A stretch of 56,261 bases of DNA from Pseudomonadota bacterium (GCA_021795395.1 JAJYPN010000018.1:1-56261), one strand, 5' to 3'. Counted from the stretch's first letter, positions 16,622 to 25,403 are shown. Translations and numbers: made by a program. The notes: generated by a model not told the origin, from the sequence alone.

Positions 16622-17641
16622 TCATTCCGCTTCTTCTCCGCCGCCATATTCTGCGGAATCGACCTTGCCTCTAAAGACCATATATTGATATCCGTTATAA
16701 AATATCATGATGGGTAGCAAGGGAAGTATGCCGGCCAGCATAAACAGTAGCGTGCTGGGTGCGGACGCCGCATCGGTCCAGGTAATTGCCGGGAAGACGG
16801 CATAAGGATACAAACTGCCGACCAGGCCGATGAATGAAGTCGTAAACAGCAAGAGTGTGCCTAAAAAAGGCCAATATTCCCGTCGTTTTAGATACGCCCA
16901 TAAAGTAATCAGTGCTGCAATGACCGCTGCTGCCGCGGCCGCTCCATACGGTAGCGCAGTAGCGCCTAGCCACAGCGCAGCAATGTGCGCATTGTACGAC
17001 GGCGTCAACCCAAGCACCAATGCGCCTGCCGCGACCGTTGCTGCCAGCAGCATCAACCCCTGTCGATAGGCGCTGTCCTGCATGAGGCCGGTAGTTTTAA
17101 ATATCAGCCACCCCGTACCCATCAAGGCGTATCCCAAGGTTACTCCCAATGCCGTGAGCAAACTGAAGGGGGTCAGCCAGTGCCAGCCATTGTTGATGTA
17201 ATTGCCGCCGAAAGTCGGCCACCCCTGGATCATCGCGCCCAATATCAGTCCCTGGCTCATGGCTGCACCCAGACTGCCCAGCCCGAACACGATATTCCAA
17301 ATAAGCTTACGCTGGCTGGAATGGCGAAATTCGAAGGCTACGCCGCGCATGATCAAGGAAAACAGCATCAGGATGACGGGAAGATACAGACCTTGCAGCA
17401 ATGCGGCATAGACGCGCGGAAAAGCTCCGAACAATACGCCGCCCAGCAATATCAGCCAGGTTTCGTTGGCATCCCATACGCTCGATAGGCTCGCCATCAT
17501 CTTGCCCCGCCATTCCTCATCGCGTACTACCAAAGTGAGTATGCCTACACCCAGATCGAATCCGTCCAGCACAACGTACAACAGCAGCGACAATCCCGCG
17601 ACGCCGATCCAGAATGCTATCAAAAAATTCTGGATATTCAT
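16622..17641 (-). CDS. cydB: cytochrome bd ubiquinol oxidase subunit II
   Basis: A 339-residue membrane protein starting MNIQNFLIAFWIGVAG. Segments typical of CydB are visible: LLYVVLDGFDLGVGIL, SVWDANETWLILLGGVLFGAFP, YLPVILMLFSLIMRGVAFEFRH, and a C-terminus with FYNGYQYMVFRG. AAAGGAGGA precedes the start, which overlaps the cydA stop by four bases (ATGA). A long upstream extension of this frame inside cydA is a shadow. With CydA it makes the quinol oxidase that reduces O2 with high affinity. No CydX-like small gene is seen after it. Confidence 0.96.
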   Translation of the reverse strand: MNIQNFLIAFWIGVAGLSLLLYVVLDGFDLGVGILTLVVRDEEWRGKMMASLSSVWDANETWLILLGGVLFGAFPRVYAALLQGLYLPVILMLFSLIMRGVAFEFRHSSQRKLIWNIVFGLGSLGAAMSQGLILGAMIQGWPTFGGNYINNGWHWLTPFSLLTALGVTLGYALMGTGWLIFKTTGLMQDSAYRQGLMLLAATVAAGALVLGLTPSYNAHIAALWLGATALPYGAAAAAAVIAALITLWAYLKRREYWPFLGTLLLFTTSFIGLVGSLYPYAVFPAITWTDAASAPSTLLFMLAGILPLLPIMIFYNGYQYMVFRGKVDSAEYGGGEEAE

Positions 17642-19032
17642 GTTCTTCCTCCTTTGCGTCCGCTGGGAGAAGTTACTGGTGGCGGTTTCATCGACAGATC
17701 GGGACCATTTCGCAACCAGTGACCGGCAAAGATGAAAAAGCCGATGGCAAGAACGGCATATAACAAGGCAAAGCCGGTAATGCTGAAGCCAATGCTGCTG
17801 GCGGGAAGCACGGAAGCGCCCTGACTGGTGCGTAAGACGCCATAAATGATCCAGGGCTGACGGCCGACTTCGCGTACTACCCATCCCATTTCCATCGCGA
17901 TGTAAGCCAGCGGCAGGCCGGCGATCCAGGCTTTGAGCAGCCAGGGAGAGGATTGCCAATTCTGTGCGCGCCAGCCTTTGCGATGCACGTGCCACCAGCT
18001 GATCAGCATGATTCCGAACAAATAAAAGCCGATGGCTACCATCAATCTGAAGGCATAAAACAGCAGAGGTAATGCCGGAGGGCGGTTCTGAGCGGGTATG
18101 TCCGATAGTCCTTCGACTTTGCCATCCATGGTATGCGTATCGAGCAGACTCAATACATAGGGGAGATCGACAGACCAGTCGTTCCCGGCTTTGGCGGCAT
18201 CGGGCCAGGCGATCAAAGCCCAGGGAGCGCCATGCCCGTCGGAATTGGTGTGCCAATGACCTTCGATAGCCGCGTTTTTGGAGGGTTGAGTATGAAATAC
18301 CGAGCGTCCGGATCCGTCGCCGAGATAAATTTGCAGCGGAGTCACGACGATCGCTACCATCAACGCGATTTTAAAGCTTTTGACGAAAAAATCCGGTGAA
18401 CGATTTTTCAGGATATGCCAGGCGGACAGACCACCGACGACGAAACAACCGATTTCGATCGATGCGATCCACATATGGCTGACACCCCAAACCATATCGG
18501 GATTGAGCATGGCAGCCCAGAAATCGGTAACGACAAAGCGATCGTGCATGAATGTTCCGCCGGCGGGCGTTTGCATCCAGGAATTGGCCATGACTATCCA
18601 CAAGGCCGACAAACTGGCGCCGGACGCGACCATCAAGGTGGAAAGAAAATGGACAAATCGCGGCACTCGTTGCCAGCCGAACAGCATGATGCCCAGGAAT
18701 CCCGCTTCGAGCATGAACGCCATGGCACCTTCGAAACCGAGCATCGCGCCAAAGAAACTGCCGGCGAAACGCGAAAATTCCGCCCAGTTGGTGCCGAATT
18801 CGAATTCCATCGGCAAGCCGGACACCACGCCTACAGTGAAATTGAGCACAAAGAGTTTGGACCAGAAACGCGCGTGATGGTAATAGTCGCTATCCTGAGT
18901 CTTGAGCCAAAGCGCTTCCAGTATGACGAGAAAAAAAGACAGCCCTATCGTTAAAACCGGCCACAAGATATGAAACAGGGCGGTAAAGGCAAATTGGGCG
19001 CGGGAAAGGTCTACTACGGCGTTTGCTGACAT
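17638..19032 (-). CDS. cydA: cytochrome bd oxidase subunit I, short Q-loop (CIO) type
   Basis: A 464-residue membrane protein. Heme-ligand regions are visible: TALFHILWPVLTIGL (His for heme b595/d), GFEGAMAFMLEAGFLG (conserved Glu), and SHMWIASIEIGCFVVGG. The quinol-binding Q-loop holds GRQPW, but the segment between helices VI and VII is short. The protein is about 60 residues shorter than E. coli CydA. This fits the cyanide-insensitive (CioA/AppC-like) branch. The start MSANAVVDLSRAQFAF is typical. It is first in the cydAB operon. An oxidase of this kind would tolerate sulfide, which suits a sulfur oxidiser (inference). Confidence 0.95.
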   Translation of the reverse strand: MSANAVVDLSRAQFAFTALFHILWPVLTIGLSFFLVILEALWLKTQDSDYYHHARFWSKLFVLNFTVGVVSGLPMEFEFGTNWAEFSRFAGSFFGAMLGFEGAMAFMLEAGFLGIMLFGWQRVPRFVHFLSTLMVASGASLSALWIVMANSWMQTPAGGTFMHDRFVVTDFWAAMLNPDMVWGVSHMWIASIEIGCFVVGGLSAWHILKNRSPDFFVKSFKIALMVAIVVTPLQIYLGDGSGRSVFHTQPSKNAAIEGHWHTNSDGHGAPWALIAWPDAAKAGNDWSVDLPYVLSLLDTHTMDGKVEGLSDIPAQNRPPALPLLFYAFRLMVAIGFYLFGIMLISWWHVHRKGWRAQNWQSSPWLLKAWIAGLPLAYIAMEMGWVVREVGRQPWIIYGVLRTSQGASVLPASSIGFSITGFALLYAVLAIGFFIFAGHWLRNGPDLSMKPPPVTSPSGRKGGRT

Positions 19033-19239
19033 GACATAGGTACTGTTAGCAAAGAAGATGAGTTTTTATAGCAGAGGAAATCGGCGATTGCAATGAATTT
19101 TTTTATTTTTTAATCAACCGGAAATACAGGGTTGCGCAGGGTGTTGTTACGAGTGATATCGTACAGACGGATCGCCACAATACGATCTCGACAACCGGGG
19201 CTTATCATCCTCTGGGCGAGGTATGGGCAGCGCCCTGCT

Positions 19240-19935
19240 TCATTCCCTGAGAAAAAAAACCAGCTTTTGTTTTGCGATGTCTATTACGTCCTTTTCCTTG
19301 AGCAGGATCGATGCCGAGCCAATCGACCTGCCGTTCAGCCTGGTCGGCTTTCTGCCTTCTACATGGGTGACGTAGTAGCCCATCGGCCGCCTGCTGATCA
19401 TGGCGAGCTGACCGGGGCGACCGAAGGTTTTCAAGGGGCGGCTGATCAGGATCTCCTGTCCGCTGTATTCGCCTTTAATGCCTCTAACCCCGCCCAGCGG
19501 AAATTTACACTTGATTTCACGGGAAATGGAGATAACCTTGTTTGGCTGAGTCCAAGATTTGGTTTCGATGGTCTCTTCCAATTCGGCGATCAACGAAGGC
19601 GTGGCATCCAGCAGCATGGTTTTGTCGAAATCCATATTGGAGGATGCGCGCTGATTGATATATTTTAGCTGGAAGCGGCCGATTTCTATCGTATCGTTAT
19701 TTTGCAATATATGACGTACGACCTTTTCGCCATTGACCCTGACGCCATTGCGGCTGAACGTATCTTCCAGTATCTGGTCGTTCTCGAGGGTGATGATATG
19801 CGCATGCAGTTTGCTGACGTCGGCGTCGTTCAGGCATAGGTCGCAGTCTTCGTTACGCCCGATAACAAATTTGTCCTTGTCGAGGAAATAATGTCCCTGA
19901 ACATCGTTTTCTATACTTACCACCAGCTTTGCCAT
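19240..19935 (-). CDS. protein with two FHA domains
   Basis: A 231-residue cytoplasmic protein. FHA domain 1 (about 20-95) has FVIGRNEDCDLCLNDADVSKLHAHI and a TFSRNGVRVNG loop, i.e. the GR, S-x-x-H and NG positions that bind phosphothreonine. Domain 2 (about 150-231) is less canonical: GRPGQLAMISRRPMGYYVTHVEG and PTRLNGRSIG, with the S-x-x-H replaced by SRRPMGYY, so its phosphopeptide binding may be lost. Thr residues near TMLLDATPS between the domains could be kinase targets. It follows the PP2C gene by 3 bases and faces a Ser/Thr kinase gene. Confidence 0.9.
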   Translation of the reverse strand: MAKLVVSIENDVQGHYFLDKDKFVIGRNEDCDLCLNDADVSKLHAHIITLENDQILEDTFSRNGVRVNGEKVVRHILQNNDTIEIGRFQLKYINQRASSNMDFDKTMLLDATPSLIAELEETIETKSWTQPNKVISISREIKCKFPLGGVRGIKGEYSGQEILISRPLKTFGRPGQLAMISRRPMGYYVTHVEGRKPTRLNGRSIGSASILLKEKDVIDIAKQKLVFFLRE

Positions 19936-19938
19936 AAC

Positions 19939-20766
19939 TTAACTCCAGAGTCGTTTTAACCAGTTAAAGAACGTGGTTTTAAGACCGCCACCCGAAGACG
20001 GAGCGAGAGGAACTTGGGCAACAATCACGGAAACGTTGTCATGTCCGCCATTGTCGTTTGCCATCAGCACCAATTGCCTTGCCATCAAAGGGAGATTGCC
20101 CTGTAATTCGTTCATCGCCAGTTCGATATTGAAATCATCGACCATATCGTTCAGACCGTCCGAACACAAAAGGTAGAGATCTCCGGGCTGCACATCGATT
20201 TCGCGGATATCCATGTCGACTTCTGCACCGGTCCCGAGCGCGCGCGTCACAAGATTGCGGTTATGCGAATATCGTGCATCCGTAAAGGAAATCATTCCCA
20301 GCGCAACCTGTTCCTGCAGTAGCGAATGGTCCCGCGTCAACAGCTCGAAGTAGCCCTGGCGCCAGCGATACAAGCGGGAATCGCCGACATGGGCGATCGT
20401 CGCCCGGCTATCGTAAAACTGCATGAGCACTAAGGTCGTTCCCATGCCGTGATACGTTTCCTCTTGATTCGCCAATCGGAAAATAAGCTTGTTGGTTTTT
20501 TCGAGCGCCTCCCGTATCAGCTTTTGGGGTTCAGCGTATAAAAGCGATCCGCGTCCGCTGCCGTTTCCCAGTTTGCTTTGCAACTCATCGACGATAAGAT
20601 TGGTCGCCATGTTGCTGGCTACCTCTCCCGCTTTGTAACCGCCCATGCCGTCGGCGAGTACGATTAAACCGAGTTCCCGATTAACGGCGATACTGTCTTC
20701 GTTAAAATTGCGGACCACACCCTTGTCGGTCTCGCTGGCTATATGCAAATCGGTACGCAGTTTCAT
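19939..20766 (-). CDS. PP2C-family Ser/Thr protein phosphatase
   Basis: A 275-residue phosphatase. Metal-binding motifs are visible: TDKGVVRNFNEDS near the N-terminus, VLADGMGGYKAGEVAS, IAHVGDSRLYRW, LLCSDGLNDMV and ANDNGGHDNVSVIV at the end. The ATG at 20766 is preferred over an upstream TTG that adds seven residues. It removes phosphate from Ser/Thr. With the adjacent FHA gene (3-base gap) and the divergent kinase it forms a kinase/phosphatase/reader set. No membrane segment is present. Confidence 0.93.
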   Translation of the reverse strand: MKLRTDLHIASETDKGVVRNFNEDSIAVNRELGLIVLADGMGGYKAGEVASNMATNLIVDELQSKLGNGSGRGSLLYAEPQKLIREALEKTNKLIFRLANQEETYHGMGTTLVLMQFYDSRATIAHVGDSRLYRWRQGYFELLTRDHSLLQEQVALGMISFTDARYSHNRNLVTRALGTGAEVDMDIREIDVQPGDLYLLCSDGLNDMVDDFNIELAMNELQGNLPLMARQLVLMANDNGGHDNVSVIVAQVPLAPSSGGGLKTTFFNWLKRLWS

Positions 20767-21001
20767 CCGTGGATATTCCCCAAACAAAAAATAGTGGCCA
20801 GCCGGAAATACAGGATTCCGGCCCTCTTATTTATATACCCATTCTCTCATCCGAAGCCGAATTAAAGCAAGATAACACGAATAACGCCAATCAAATAAGT
20901 CTTAAACATAATTGACATCGTCGGCCGAAAAAACTAATGTTATGCAACCACGCACTCATACTTTTGGTGGATCCTATTCTTATATAATTAACAGCACGTA
21001 A

Positions 21002-22504
21002 ATGGCGACTAAAAAACTTGGCCGATATGAAATTCTGTCCGAACTGGGACAAGGCGCCATGGGCGTGGTTTATAAAGCTATCGACCCGCTGATCGAACGA
21101 ACTGTCGCAATAAAAACCATCAACCTCGATCTTTCTACGGAAGATCTCGCCAAATTTGAAGAGCGCTTTTACCGCGAGGCCAAATCCGCCGGTCGTCTCA
21201 ATCATCCCAACATAGTTACCATTTATGACGTAGGCAAGACTGACAATGTCGCTTACATGGCAATGGAATTTATGGAAGGCAGGTTGCTGAAAGATGTGCT
21301 GGACGCGCATACGCCGTTAGGCATCGACGAGATCGTCGATATCGCCGCTAAAATTGCGGGCGGACTCGCCTATGCCCATGAACACGGAATCGTTCACCGC
21401 GATGTAAAACCGGCCAATATCATGCTGGTACGCGGTAACAGCGTAAAAATCATGGATTTCGGCATTGCCCAAATGCCCAGCGGCGCCCGGACGCTGGCGG
21501 GAACGGCCTGGGGGTCGCCAAAATATATGGCGCCCGAGCAAGTGATCGGGAATAAAGTCGACCATCGTTCCGACATCTTTGCGCTGGGCGTCATTCTGTA
21601 TGAAATGCTGACGGGCGAATCCCCTTTCGATGGCGATAATATCAATACTATTTTGTATCGTATCGTACATGAAATGCCGGTTCCTCCCAGAGCCCTGGTG
21701 CCGCGCGTCCCCGAAGTATTTAACGGCATCATTGCCAAAGCTCTGGCAAAACAACCCGAACAGCGTTATCAAGACGCCCAGGAATTCGCCAAAGCGCTGA
21801 GAAACTATCATAGCGCATCGTTTTCGTACCCGGTCGCAGCAGCGGTATCGGAGCCTCCGGCACCCAAAACGGTAGAAACTTCATGGCATGGCATCGGGGA
21901 AACGACGTTGAGTTTGGACCCCGAGATCGTCGATATATTTAGCGAACACGCTATTGATACGTTACGTGCGGATGTGAGATATCCTTATGCCGAAACGCCT
22001 TCCCTCAACAAGAATCGATTGGCTCTGCTTGCCTTGATTGCGCTGGGGATGATCATGGTATTTGTCATATACGGGAAAAACAGGCTTTCCGTTCTAAGCC
22101 CGGAATTTTTGACTAAATCCGGCCGCGCCGTCCAGGCATTTTTTTCGGGGAAGATGCCGGTAGTCTCAGTCCGGCATGCAGTAACAACGCCCGTTGCCCC
22201 TTCCGTTGCGCCTGCGCAAACTGCCGTGATTCTTCCGGCGGAGAACAGTATCTGGTCCAACACAGGCGTTCCGAAAGCCGAACATGCCAGAACGAGAACC
22301 GCAACCCTTAATTTTGCTGTTTTCCCCTGGGGCGAAATTTTTATAGACGGCCAGTTTGCAGGAATAACTCCGCCGCTCAAAAGATTGAAAGTCCCTGCGG
22401 GAGAACACAAGATAGAAATCCGTAACCTCGATTTCCCGCGTTATTCGAAAATTATGGTATTAAAACCAGGCTCACACAAATATATCCGGCATAAATTCCA
22501 GTAA
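21002..22504 (+). CDS. membrane Ser/Thr protein kinase with C-terminal PEGA domain
   Basis: A 500-residue PknB-type kinase. Visible motifs are the Gly loop GQGAMGVVYKA (16-26), Lys38 in AIKTI, HRDVKPANIML with catalytic Asp134, DFG at 152-154, and APEQ. One membrane helix spans about 340-357. The periplasmic C-terminus (about 435-500) looks like a PEGA domain (WGEIFIDGQFAGITPPLKRL). The kinase domain would be cytoplasmic. It is divergent from the PP2C/FHA pair across 235 bases. A TssQ-like lipoprotein gene follows by 8 bases. The role is probably control of an envelope machine; T6SS control is one option (inference). Confidence 0.93.
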   Translation: MATKKLGRYEILSELGQGAMGVVYKAIDPLIERTVAIKTINLDLSTEDLAKFEERFYREAKSAGRLNHPNIVTIYDVGKTDNVAYMAMEFMEGRLLKDVLDAHTPLGIDEIVDIAAKIAGGLAYAHEHGIVHRDVKPANIMLVRGNSVKIMDFGIAQMPSGARTLAGTAWGSPKYMAPEQVIGNKVDHRSDIFALGVILYEMLTGESPFDGDNINTILYRIVHEMPVPPRALVPRVPEVFNGIIAKALAKQPEQRYQDAQEFAKALRNYHSASFSYPVAAAVSEPPAPKTVETSWHGIGETTLSLDPEIVDIFSEHAIDTLRADVRYPYAETPSLNKNRLALLALIALGMIMVFVIYGKNRLSVLSPEFLTKSGRAVQAFFSGKMPVVSVRHAVTTPVAPSVAPAQTAVILPAENSIWSNTGVPKAEHARTRTATLNFAVFPWGEIFIDGQFAGITPPLKRLKVPAGEHKIEIRNLDFPRYSKIMVLKPGSHKYIRHKFQ

Positions 22505-22512
22505 GGCTAATC

Positions 22513-22995
22513 GTGCTTCATCGACTGACACTCATAGTATTGATAGGTTTAACCCTTTTTTTAGTTGCCGGTTGCTCTCCGACTGTCATGCGCGATATCG
22601 GACTCGATAAACCCGCGCCGCGTAAAACCGAGCAGGATCTCAATGCGGGAATACGCAATTATGATAAAGGTAATTATCGCACCGCCGCCCGCGAGCTCCG
22701 CTATGCGCTCAAGAAAGGTCTGATTTACCGGAGAGATAAAGTGAACGCCCATAAATATCTGGCATTCATTTATTGCGTGACGGATCGAACGCAATTATGC
22801 GGCGACGAATTTAAAAAGGCCCTGATTCTCGATCCGTATTTCGAACTGAGCCCCGCCGAAGCCGGGCATCCGATCTGGGGACCTGTTTACCGGCGTGTCA
22901 GGAAAGAAATGACCTTGCATCGAAGATTTAGCGAATATGATGGGCGCGGCATGTATTTGCATCCATATGTCTTTTCATCCATAATATACGCATGA
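22513..22995 (+). CDS. TssQ-like (T6SS-associated) TPR lipoprotein
   Basis: A 160-residue lipoprotein with a GTG start. The lipobox VAGC puts the lipidated Cys at about 21. Helical repeats follow: AGIRNYDKGNYRTAARELRYAL and KVNAHKYLAFIYCVTDR..CGDEFKKALILDPYFEL, then PAEAGHPIWGPVYR. That block matches my memory of the TssQ family, lipoproteins linked to type VI secretion loci in betaproteobacteria. The last 30 residues (EMTLHRRFSEYDGRGMYL onward) do not look like the family. The stop overlaps the broken toxin's ATG by three bases (ATGA), so the tail may come from an insertion. No T6SS structural gene is in the window. Confidence 0.75.
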   Translation: MLHRLTLIVLIGLTLFLVAGCSPTVMRDIGLDKPAPRKTEQDLNAGIRNYDKGNYRTAARELRYALKKGLIYRRDKVNAHKYLAFIYCVTDRTQLCGDEFKKALILDPYFELSPAEAGHPIWGPVYRRVRKEMTLHRRFSEYDGRGMYLHPYVFSSIIYA

Positions 22996-23353
22996 GGAAC
23001 TGGATCGTTCTTTTCCATGACGAGTTTGAACTGGAATTCAAACAGATGTCCGAAGCATTGCAGAACGAATTGCTTGCGCATGCCCTATTGTTACAGGAAT
23101 TGGCCCCAACCTTGGACGCCCCGGGGTAGATACATTAAATGGGTCGAAGCATTCCAACATGAAAGAGATGCGATTCAATTGGGAGAACGAAACATGGCGG
23201 ATCGCTTTTGCTTTTGATCCGAAGCGGCAAGCCATACTGCTTGCCGGAGGCGACAAGAAAGGGGCGAATCAGAAACGATTTTATAAAGCACTCATTACGC
23301 TTGCGGATAAGCGTTATGATGCTCATTTAAACGGAGATATGCAAAATGGCTAA
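22992..23353 (+). pseudogene. HigB-type (Gp49-like RelE) toxin, one-base frameshift
   Basis: The frame from ATG 22992 reads MRNWIVLFHDEFELEFKQMS..LLLQELAPTLD and hits a stop at 23127. At 23114/23115 the next frame picks up the same family without a gap: GRPGVDTLNGSKHSNMKEMRF, then WRIAFAFDPKRQAILLAGG and KRFYKALITLADKRYDAHL, ending at 23353. Adding one G in TTG(G)GAC would restore about 120 residues, the normal length for the phage-Gp49-like HigB mRNA-cleaving toxins. The toxin should be inactive unless the ribosome slips. Its end overlaps the antitoxin start by eight bases, the usual higBA layout. Confidence 0.85.
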
Positions 23354-23645
23354 AAATCTGGATCGGATAATTGAAGATTTGCCAGCGCAACGTCGAGCAA
23401 AGATTGCGCAGCGCGCCGGTGATTTGGCAACGCTAAAAGATTTGCGGCTTGCTGTAGAATTGACGCAGGAAGAGCTTGCGCACAATCTTGGAGTGGGACA
23501 AGACACAATTTCTCGCATCGAACGCAAAAGCGATATGATGCTTTCCACCTTGCGGAGGCATGTCGAGGCCATGGGCGGTAAGCTTGAGCTTGTTGCTCAC
23601 TTCCCGAATCGTCAGCCTTATGTTATCGAGCATATTAAGATGTAA
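23346..23645 (+). CDS. higA: HigA-type XRE antitoxin
   Basis: A 99-residue protein. The N-terminus (MAKNLDRIIEDLPAQRRAKI) is the toxin-contacting part. A helix-turn-helix of the XRE/HigA type lies at about 36-75 (LRLAVELTQEELAHNLGVGQ, then TISRIERKSDMMLSTLRRHV), and a short C-terminal strand pair follows. Such antitoxins bind toxin and operator. The partner toxin just upstream is frameshifted, so this protein may persist as a repressor. Its ATG lies inside the last codons of the toxin frame. Confidence 0.88.
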   Translation: MAKNLDRIIEDLPAQRRAKIAQRAGDLATLKDLRLAVELTQEELAHNLGVGQDTISRIERKSDMMLSTLRRHVEAMGGKLELVAHFPNRQPYVIEHIKM

Positions 23646-23768
23646 ATTTTGTTGTCATAACATTATGTATTTATTATATTTTTATTTATATTAATGAAAA
23701 ATTATCAATTTTTTCTGACTTCTATCGACATTGACTATTTTTAATAGTCAGAAACAATCCCGGATTGT

Positions 23769-24167
23769 ATGTTAAGCCTAATCATCATTATTATTGCAGT
23801 TCTTCTCGCTACTTTGACTGGTTGGGCGTTGTGGAAATCCCTGTCGTCTTGTACCACCGTATTATGTGGTGATTTTATTAAAAAGCAATCCAAGTACCAA
23901 GCTGCATTCCTGATTGTAGCTCTCCTAGTGTCGATACTATCATACGTAGTTTCTGTTCCAGGCGCAGACCAAGTGTTTGGCATTGGTGCGCTTGGTTCTG
24001 AAGTACAGGTAAATGCATTTGGCTTTAGCCATGCTGCGATGTCATCATGGTGGCAATTTGGCATTCTGTGCACTCTCGGATTTGGGCTTACGACCTATAT
24101 GTTGTGCTCATCAGCTTTACGCAGGATAAACAATTGGCCCGTATTTCTGCGTAGGTTGCAGCCGTGA
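23769..24167 (+). CDS. membrane protein of unknown function
   Basis: A 132-residue protein with three hydrophobic segments: about 1-23 (MLSLIIIIIAVLLATLTGW), 45-62 (AAFLIVALLVSILSYVVSV) and 96-115. A loop with Gly, Ala and Val lies between the second and third. Cys residues occur near 28, 33, 102 and 112. No family is recognised and no strong ribosome-binding site is visible. It follows a very AT-rich 120 bases, unlike the rest of the window, and lies 290 bases from tRNA-Val. It may belong to a small acquired segment together with the toxin-antitoxin locus. Confidence 0.5.
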   Translation: MLSLIIIIIAVLLATLTGWALWKSLSSCTTVLCGDFIKKQSKYQAAFLIVALLVSILSYVVSVPGADQVFGIGALGSEVQVNAFGFSHAAMSSWWQFGILCTLGFGLTTYMLCSSALRRINNWPVFLRRLQP

Positions 24168-24455
24168 ACGCGCTGTAAGCTTAAATCGTAATCGTGAAGC
24201 GAGCCACCGTCTGAGCCGTTTGTTGGATAAGTACTGCAACACTGCGGCAAATTTGTTATGAATATTTTTACACTTACGAGGCGGCAAGCGTCCCATTCCA
24301 TGCGCACCGTGCAGCGCTTCGCGCAGGCGGTAGGCGACTATCTGGTGTTACGCATCGAACAAGTTGGCTGATGCGTTGCGGCGACTACTTCACATGGACA
24401 GGTTGATTGACGGCGGCGTGCTGGGACATCGCCTGGTTATGGCATTCGATTAATA

Positions 24456-24530
24456 TGGTGGGCGGTGCAAGGTTTGAACTTGCGACCCCTGCCGTGTGAA
24501 GGCAGTGCTCTACCGCTGAGCTAACCGCCC
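24456..24530 (-). tRNA. tRNA-Val (CAC)
   Basis: A 75-base minus-strand gene starting GGGCGGTTAGCTCAG and ending CCGCCC-A-CCA. The anticodon stem CTGCC/GGCAG encloses TTCACAC, giving anticodon CAC. The T-arm is CAAGTTCAAACCTTG. The CCA is encoded. Confidence 0.95.
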
Positions 24531-24586
24531 GGTATGGAGGGGCGCATTTAATCATATCTGCCGCGCAGCGTCAACTATTCCCGCAG

Positions 24587-25336
24587 TCATTTCTCGTGAT
24601 GGCGGGCGACTACGTGTTCGAGCAGATTGCGTACGCGTATCATGGCGGCATCGAGTGTTGTCTGGACTTCGTTGCCGTCGATGCCGGTCTTGCTGGTACC
24701 TCGTCCGGCGGCGTAGTTGGCGACGACGCCGATCGCAGCGTATTTCAGGTCGAGTTCGCGGGCGAGGCAGGCTTCGGGCATGCCGGTCATGCCGACCATG
24801 GTGGCGCCGTCGCGTTCCAGCCGGTTGATTTCCGCTATGGTTTCGAGACGGGGGCCCTGTACGCATGCATAAACGCCGCGGTCGATGTGAGTTTCGCTGG
24901 CGTGGCCAAGCGTGGACAGGATTTGCCGGCGCATTTCCTCGCAATACGGCTCGGTAAAATCGATGTGGCGTACGGCTTTGTCGTTGCCGTTGAAATAGGT
25001 GTTTTTGCGACCATAGGTATAGTCGATGATCTGGTCGGGGATGACGAGCATTCCAGGTATCAGGTCGGGATGGATGCCGCCTACGCTGGCGACGGAAACG
25101 ATATGCGTGACATTCTGTTCCTTGAGCGCCCATAAATTGGCGAGGTAATTGACCTGATGCGGCGGGATGGTATGGCCGTAACCGTGACGGGCGAGAAAAA
25201 TGACTTCATGACCATTGATTTCGCCCATGGTCAGTGCGCCCGAAGCTTCTCCGTAAGGAGTACGGACGATCTGGCGGTGGGTAATGGTCAGGTTTGCGAG
25301 TTGGGTAAGTCCGGTTCCGCCTATGATGGCCAGCAT
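24587..25336 (-). CDS. S-methyl-5'-thioinosine phosphorylase (MTAP/PNP family)
   Basis: A 249-residue phosphorylase starting MLAIIGGTGLTQLANL. Phosphate-binding and family blocks are FLARHGYGHTIPPHQVNYLANLWAL (quoted in parts), IVSVASVGGIHPDLIPG, QGPRLETIAEI, and MVGMTGMPEACLARELDL, where the substrate-binding Met-Thr/Ser region sits. The shorter length and C-terminus fit the bacterial S-methylthioinosine phosphorylase rather than MTA phosphorylase. It releases hypoxanthine plus methylthioribose-1-phosphate. The gene for hypoxanthine phosphoribosyltransferase lies directly upstream in the same operon, completing purine salvage from polyamine synthesis. AAGGAA precedes the start. Confidence 0.88.
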   Translation of the reverse strand: MLAIIGGTGLTQLANLTITHRQIVRTPYGEASGALTMGEINGHEVIFLARHGYGHTIPPHQVNYLANLWALKEQNVTHIVSVASVGGIHPDLIPGMLVIPDQIIDYTYGRKNTYFNGNDKAVRHIDFTEPYCEEMRRQILSTLGHASETHIDRGVYACVQGPRLETIAEINRLERDGATMVGMTGMPEACLARELDLKYAAIGVVANYAAGRGTSKTGIDGNEVQTTLDAAMIRVRNLLEHVVARHHEK

Positions 25337-25403
25337 GATGATTCCTTGAAAGAATTATATCGGTGTAAAAAGCTTTTCATACTTGTTGATACAGGCAAAC
25401 GTA

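Noticed and set aside
17642..18256. Long N-terminal extension of CydB
   Set aside because: It lies antiparallel in frame to nothing functional and fully inside cydA; the CydB start MNIQNF has a very strong ribosome-binding site.
19240..22995. Calling a type VI secretion locus
   Set aside because: Only regulatory-type genes and a TssQ-like lipoprotein are present; no sheath, tube, spike, baseplate or membrane-complex gene is in the window.
24258..24371. 37-codon frame before tRNA-Val (MNIFTLTRRQASHSM...)
   Set aside because: Too short to support, weak start signals and no recognised family; could be debris of an old insertion.
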